From positions 2,418,001 through 2,482,000 of the forward strand of contig NZ_CP085990.1 in NCBI RefSeq assembly GCF_020736705.1: a stretch of 64,000 bases of DNA, given 5' to 3'. The position numbers and the translations under genes were made by a program. Below the pieces are notes generated by a model, which saw only the letters and a program-made list of their open reading frames with translations, was not told the DNA's origin and searched no databases. The DNA comes from Psychrobacter sanguinis. GTDB lineage: Bacteria; Pseudomonadota; Gammaproteobacteria; Pseudomonadales; Moraxellaceae. Positions 60,705 through 64,000 of the stretch are shown piece after piece. Position 1 is the first letter of the stretch. Each line of letters begins with the position of its first letter.

Positions 60705-61691
60705 TTATTTAGCGAGCTTTTCACGACCATGAGCGCTCATAAAGTCAATATCAGGGCCACGAGGGACAATTAAAGTGGGGTTAATGGTATCGTGACTGCC
60801 ATAATAATGAGATTTGATATGGTCCATGTTGACCGTCTCCGCTACGCCAGGTACTTGATATAAGTCGCGGGTATAGCCCCATAGGTTAGGGTAGTCCACA
60901 ATGCGTCTGATATTACATTTAAAGTGACCAACATACACTGGATCAAAGCGAATTAAGGTAGTGAACAAGCGCCAATCTGCCTCAGTGATGCTGTCGCCAG
61001 TAAGATAGCGATTGTTTTCTAGACGGGCTTCGATAGTATCTAATGCTTTAAATAGATCGACCACTGCTTCATCATAGGCCTCTTGGGTAGTGGCAAAGCC
61101 AGACTTATAGACACCGTTATTGATATTAGGGTAGATAAAATCATTTAACTCATCAATCTTGCCACGTAAGTCTTCAGGTAAGAAGTTCACGTCTTTGTTA
61201 GCGCCCACTTCATCGAAGGCTGAATTAAACATTCTGATAATTTCAGAGGACTCATTGCTGACGATGGTATTGTTCTTTTTGTCCCACAATACAGGCACAG
61301 TAACGCGGCCGGTATAATCAGACTGAGCAGCGGTATAAATCTGATACATATAGTCTGCATTGAAGATAGGGTCAGCAATCACGCCAGGACCATCTTGGAA
61401 CGTCCAGCCATTTTCGTGCATGAGAGGATGTACTGCTGAAACACTAATCATATCCTCTAAGCCTTTTAACTTACGGAAGATAAGGGTACGGTGTGCCCAA
61501 GGACAAGCCAAAGATACATACAAATGATAGCGATTAGGCTCAGCTTTGAAGCCATCACTGCCAGAAGGGCCGGCACTACCATCGACAGTTACCCAGCTTC
61601 TGAAACGAGACAAATCACGTTGGAAACGTCCACCGGTGGCCTCTGTGTCATACCACTGATCCTGCCATTTGCCTTCTACTAATAATCCCAT
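60705..61691 (-). CDS. yqjG: Glutathionyl-hydroquinone reductase (YqjG/Xi-class GST)
   Basis: Reduces glutathionyl-hydroquinones to hydroquinones with glutathione. The 328-residue protein has the active-site Cys in SLACPWAHRTLIFRKL, the glutathione-binding NESSEIIRMFN and the C-terminal helical domain with SITEADWRLFTTLIRFDPVYVGHFK (in part), which are diagnostic of the Xi class. The start at 61691 has GGAG six bases upstream. An inverted repeat ATTGTTCT-7-AGAACAAT lies upstream at 61816-61838, perhaps for a quinone- or redox-sensing regulator. Confidence 0.92.
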   Translation of the reverse strand: MGLLVEGKWQDQWYDTEATGGRFQRDLSRFRSWVTVDGSAGPSGSDGFKAEPNRYHLYVSLACPWAHRTLIFRKLKGLEDMISVSAVHPLMHENGWTFQDGPGVIADPIFNADYMYQIYTAAQSDYTGRVTVPVLWDKKNNTIVSNESSEIIRMFNSAFDEVGANKDVNFLPEDLRGKIDELNDFIYPNINNGVYKSGFATTQEAYDEAVVDLFKALDTIEARLENNRYLTGDSITEADWRLFTTLIRFDPVYVGHFKCNIRRIVDYPNLWGYTRDLYQVPGVAETVNMDHIKSHYYGSHDTINPTLIVPRGPDIDFMSAHGREKLAK

Positions 61692-62141
61692 GTTGTTCTC
61701 CAATCAAAAATTAAAAAAATCAATTAATTTGTGTTTATAAAAATTATTTTCTATAAATAAGTAGCTTCATACTAGGGGATTATAAGCTTTCAATAAACAG
61801 CAGTTATCGCAAAACATTGTTCTTCATATGAGAACAATAATATAAACACAAGGTTTCGTTTTAACGTTGTCGAATCTGATTTTAAGGGCAGGATATATCT
61901 TTGTTAATTTAAAAAGGTATTAGACAGAGGCAGGCGAGCAATAACAATATACAATATCAGTCATATAAAATAGCCTAAGCAAATAAATCTATATAATTGT
62001 GATATACATGCCTAAAATCTAATACCTATAAGCTAAAAACTATAGTTTCTTATCTTATAAACGAATCCAACTGTTTAAAGCCAATTGTTATCGCTTATAG
62101 CTAACTATCATCACTATGCCTTTAATAACCTATTATATTCA
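61692..62141. other. AT-rich spacer upstream of yqjG, with a palindrome
   Basis: About 450 bases without a convincing gene. The one clear element is the inverted repeat at 61816-61838. No terminator was recognised after the DsbA-family gene on the minus strand. Confidence 0.5.
61816..61838. promoter_or_regulatory. Perfect inverted repeat, possible operator of yqjG
   Basis: ATTGTTCT-TCATATG-AGAACAAT, 8-base arms with a seven-base centre that is itself nearly symmetric. It lies about 125 bases upstream of the yqjG start. Confidence 0.5.
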
Positions 62142-62789
62142 TCAGTTGCTGGTCAATTGGGTGATAATATTCTTGAAATTATCAACGCCTTGAGCGCCGC
62201 TTACTAAGTGACGTTGATTAAAGATAATCGCTGGCACGCTTTGAATCCCTTGCTGTTGGACCTGATGCTCGGCACTTCTAACTTGTTGAGCGTAGCGCTG
62301 ATCTGCCAGAACCTCTAAAGCTTGAGAGCGATCTAGACCGACATCTTCAGCAATATCCGCCAATACTTCAGTGTCTGAGATATCACGATTATCAGTAAAA
62401 TGGGCAGCAAATAATGCCTGCTTAAGTTCGTGTTTCAAACCTTGCTCGCCGGCCCACTGTAGCAGTTGATGTGCATTAAAGGTATTGTGCATCCAAGTGT
62501 CGTCATTAAAGTTAAACTCAAAGCCCACTTCAGCACCAGCTTCTGTAATTCTGACGCGACTTGCATCAGACTCTTGTTGGGTCGAGCCATATTTTTCCAT
62601 GATATGCTCTCGCATATTTTGTCCTTCAGGCGGCATATTAGGATTGAGCTCAAAAGGATGCCAATGTATTTCATGGGCGGTATGCGTTTGTTTTAGAGCT
62701 TCTGCTAATTGGCGGTAGCCGACCACACACCAAGGGCAAGCAATGTCCGACACAATATCAATGCGTAGCGGAGGTAGGGTGTCACTCAT
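62142..62789 (-). CDS. DsbA-family (FrnE-like) oxidoreductase
   Basis: A 215-residue cytoplasmic thioredoxin-fold protein of the FrnE/HCCA-isomerase branch. CPWC is in DIVSDIACPWCVVGYRQL, the helical insertion covers residues 60-160, and the cis-Pro loop is QGIQSVPAIIFNQRH. No signal peptide. It may act on disulfides under oxidative stress or in glutathione-linked isomerisation; the substrate is unknown. GAGGAATTACC precedes the start. Confidence 0.88.
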   Translation of the reverse strand: MSDTLPPLRIDIVSDIACPWCVVGYRQLAEALKQTHTAHEIHWHPFELNPNMPPEGQNMREHIMEKYGSTQQESDASRVRITEAGAEVGFEFNFNDDTWMHNTFNAHQLLQWAGEQGLKHELKQALFAAHFTDNRDISDTEVLADIAEDVGLDRSQALEVLADQRYAQQVRSAEHQVQQQGIQSVPAIIFNQRHLVSGAQGVDNFKNIITQLTSN

Positions 62790-63078
62790 GGTAATTCCTC
62801 AAATAAGTAAAGTTGATAGAGATTAAGGCTGATTAGCAATCCACTCAGCCGTTAATTAAGTAGCTAATTTAGTAATAAGTTCGGTAATCAGATTAGTAAA
62901 ATTGTCTAATTTAGCCGTAAATATCAGCATGATTTAAATTGGCACCTGCTGTCAAGAGAGTCTATGTTGCTTAACTACATTAAACTTAGGTAAATATTGG
63001 CTTAGCAGTTGGTTTTTTTATGGCGGTCATGTACGATAACGCTTTACCAGCAACCCCCTTTGATATGAGACCGTTCCT

Positions 63079-64000
63079 ATGTCACTTAATGAATCCTCTT
63101 CAATGGCCTCAGCGCAATTATCTGAAAAAAAATCATTGCTGCGTATTCGTGGGCTAAGCAAAGCTTACGATAACACGCAAATTCTAAATGGTATTGATTT
63201 AGATATTTATGATGGCGAGTTTTTAACCCTGCTGGGACCCTCTGGCTGTGGTAAAACTACTTTACTGCGCTTAATAGGTGGGTTTGAGATGCCAGATGCC
63301 GGCACGATGCAGCTTGATGGTGTTGATATCAGCAATATGCCAGCCGAAAAGCGTCCTATTAATACTGTCTTTCAGCAATATGCTTTATTTCCGCACATGA
63401 GTGTCTTTGACAACATTGCTTATGGTTTAAAGCTAAAAAAAGTACCCAAAGATGAAATCCAAGCCCGAGTCAAAGAGGCGTTGGAAATGGTACAGCTAGA
63501 GCATACTATTAATAGACGTCCGCAAGACTTATCAGGGGGACAGCAGCAGCGTATTGCTATCGCACGTGCGGTAGTTAATCGACCAAAAATGCTGTTACTT
63601 GATGAGCCATTGTCTGCGCTTGATGCCAAGATGCGAGTGCAGATGCAGTCTGAATTAAAGCGTCTACAGCGCGAGCTAGGCATTACCTTCGTATTCGTCA
63701 CCCATGACCAAGAAGAAGCACTGTCTATGTCAGATAGGATTGCGGTTATGAAGGCTGGCGTATTTCAGCAAATTGATAGCCCGATTCGTATTTATGAGTC
63801 ACCTGCCAACTTATTTACTGCAAACTTTATTGGCGAAACCAATTTATTTAAAGCCCGTGTCTTAGAAGTGGGTGAGCATCGTATTAAAGTAGAAGTTACC
63901 GAACAAAAAGAGGGCTATCACCCGATTCGTGATTTGCCTAAGCCCAAGTTTGATGTACAAGTCGGTCAAAGTATTAACCTACTGCTACGCCCAGAGGACA
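63079..64000 (+). CDS. potA: Spermidine/putrescine ABC transporter ATP-binding protein, 3' end outside window
   Basis: The first 307 codons of a PotA-like ATPase; no stop occurs before the window ends. Walker [21 protein letters not shown]-loop [17 protein letters not shown], signature [15 protein letters not shown], Walker [13 protein letters not shown] and switch His [10 protein letters not shown] are all present, followed by the TOBE region ([17 protein letters not shown]). [15 protein letters not shown] sequence [15 protein letters not shown] is typical of PotA/FbpC. The permease and binding-protein genes should follow outside the window. Confidence 0.93.
   Translation, partial: MSLNESSSMASAQLSEKKSLLRIRGLSKAYDNTQILNGIDLDIYDGEFLTLLGPSGCGKTTLLRLIGGFEMPDAGTMQLDGVDISNMPAEKRPINTVFQQYALFPHMSVFDNIAYGLKLKKVPKDEIQARVKEALEMVQLEHTINRRPQDLSGGQQQRIAIARAVVNRPKMLLLDEPLSALDAKMRVQMQSELKRLQRELGITFVFVTHDQEEALSMSDRIAVMKAGVFQQIDSPIRIYESPANLFTANFIGETNLFKARVLEVGEHRIKVEVTEQKEGYHPIRDLPKPKFDVQVGQSINLLLRPED

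Overview
The window reads as a chromosomal segment of a gamma-proteobacterium of the family Moraxellaceae, most likely Psychrobacter. This is an inference from the moderately low GC, the protein flavour (MCR/EptA-type phosphoethanolamine transferase, PaoB-like FAD subunit, Neisseria/Moraxella-type adhesin-complex protein, YeiH/YeiE pair) and the tRNA and terminator style. Most of it is ordinary core and metabolic DNA. Accessory DNA lies at 1-790 (IS630-family element cut by the window edge) and 54.8-58.7 kb (ruined surface adhesin with three insertion sequences).

Layout. 1-1.2 kb: IS630 end and a tRNA-Val/tRNA-Asp operon on the minus strand. 1.3-5.2 kb: WG-repeat secreted protein, HNH nuclease with a broken C-terminus, COG4315 lipoprotein, SRAP protease. 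5.3-11.9 kb: a redox/sensor locus (cytochrome b561, OmpR-type regulator, histidine kinase with a charged sensor loop, PepSY protein with a His/Asp/Glu/Lys tail, small membrane protein, ApbE flavin transferase, ferric-reductase-like membrane protein). 12-14.2 kb: PAP2 phosphatase and a BASS-like transporter. 14.4-14.9 kb: a second, nearly identical tRNA-Val/tRNA-Asp operon whose leader carries an extra hairpin-rich block. 15-17 kb: ftsY, ogt. 17-21.8 kb: GlxA-type regulator facing an acyl-CoA dehydrogenase and two short-chain dehydrogenases. 22.1-28.5 kb: PaoABC-like molybdenum hydroxylase with XdhC and MocA-like maturation proteins. 28.6-46 kb: yebC, a potassium channel, an ABC1 kinase, DUF1275, LeuE-like exporter, Lrp regulator and leuA, ferredoxin, ydcF, ACP-like lysozyme inhibitor, trhP/yegQ, Spy-like lipoprotein, yeiH/yeiE, frmA and a LysR regulator. 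46-50.4 kb: mscS, pepD, PAP2 and dgkA. 50.6-54.5 kb: histidine kinase, response regulator and eptA. 59-64 kb: nhaC, yqjG, a DsbA-family protein and the start of potA.

The most informative regulatory pattern is a direct repeat CTTAAC-N5-CTTAAC that occurs three times, each time 11 bases before a -10-like hexamer: in front of eptA-regulator-kinase, dgkA-PAP2 and, about 50 kb away, the COG4315 lipoprotein. This is the layout of PmrA/QseB-class operators and suggests one lipid A/envelope regulon. A related but distinct repeat (CTTAAG type) precedes both the cytochrome b561-regulator-kinase genes and the PepSY-ApbE-ferric reductase operon, tying that redox locus together as a second regulon.

The adhesin locus shows successive damage: a start-less repeat block, an IS3-family element with 37-base inverted repeats, a C-terminal fragment of another transposase, the adhesin C-terminus, and finally an intact IS4-family element sitting exactly in the loop of the adhesin's terminator hairpin, flanked by an 11-base target duplication. 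Many intergenic spacers also contain short degenerate tandem repeats, the clearest being five copies of a unit of about 25 bases abutting the ABC1-kinase start codon.
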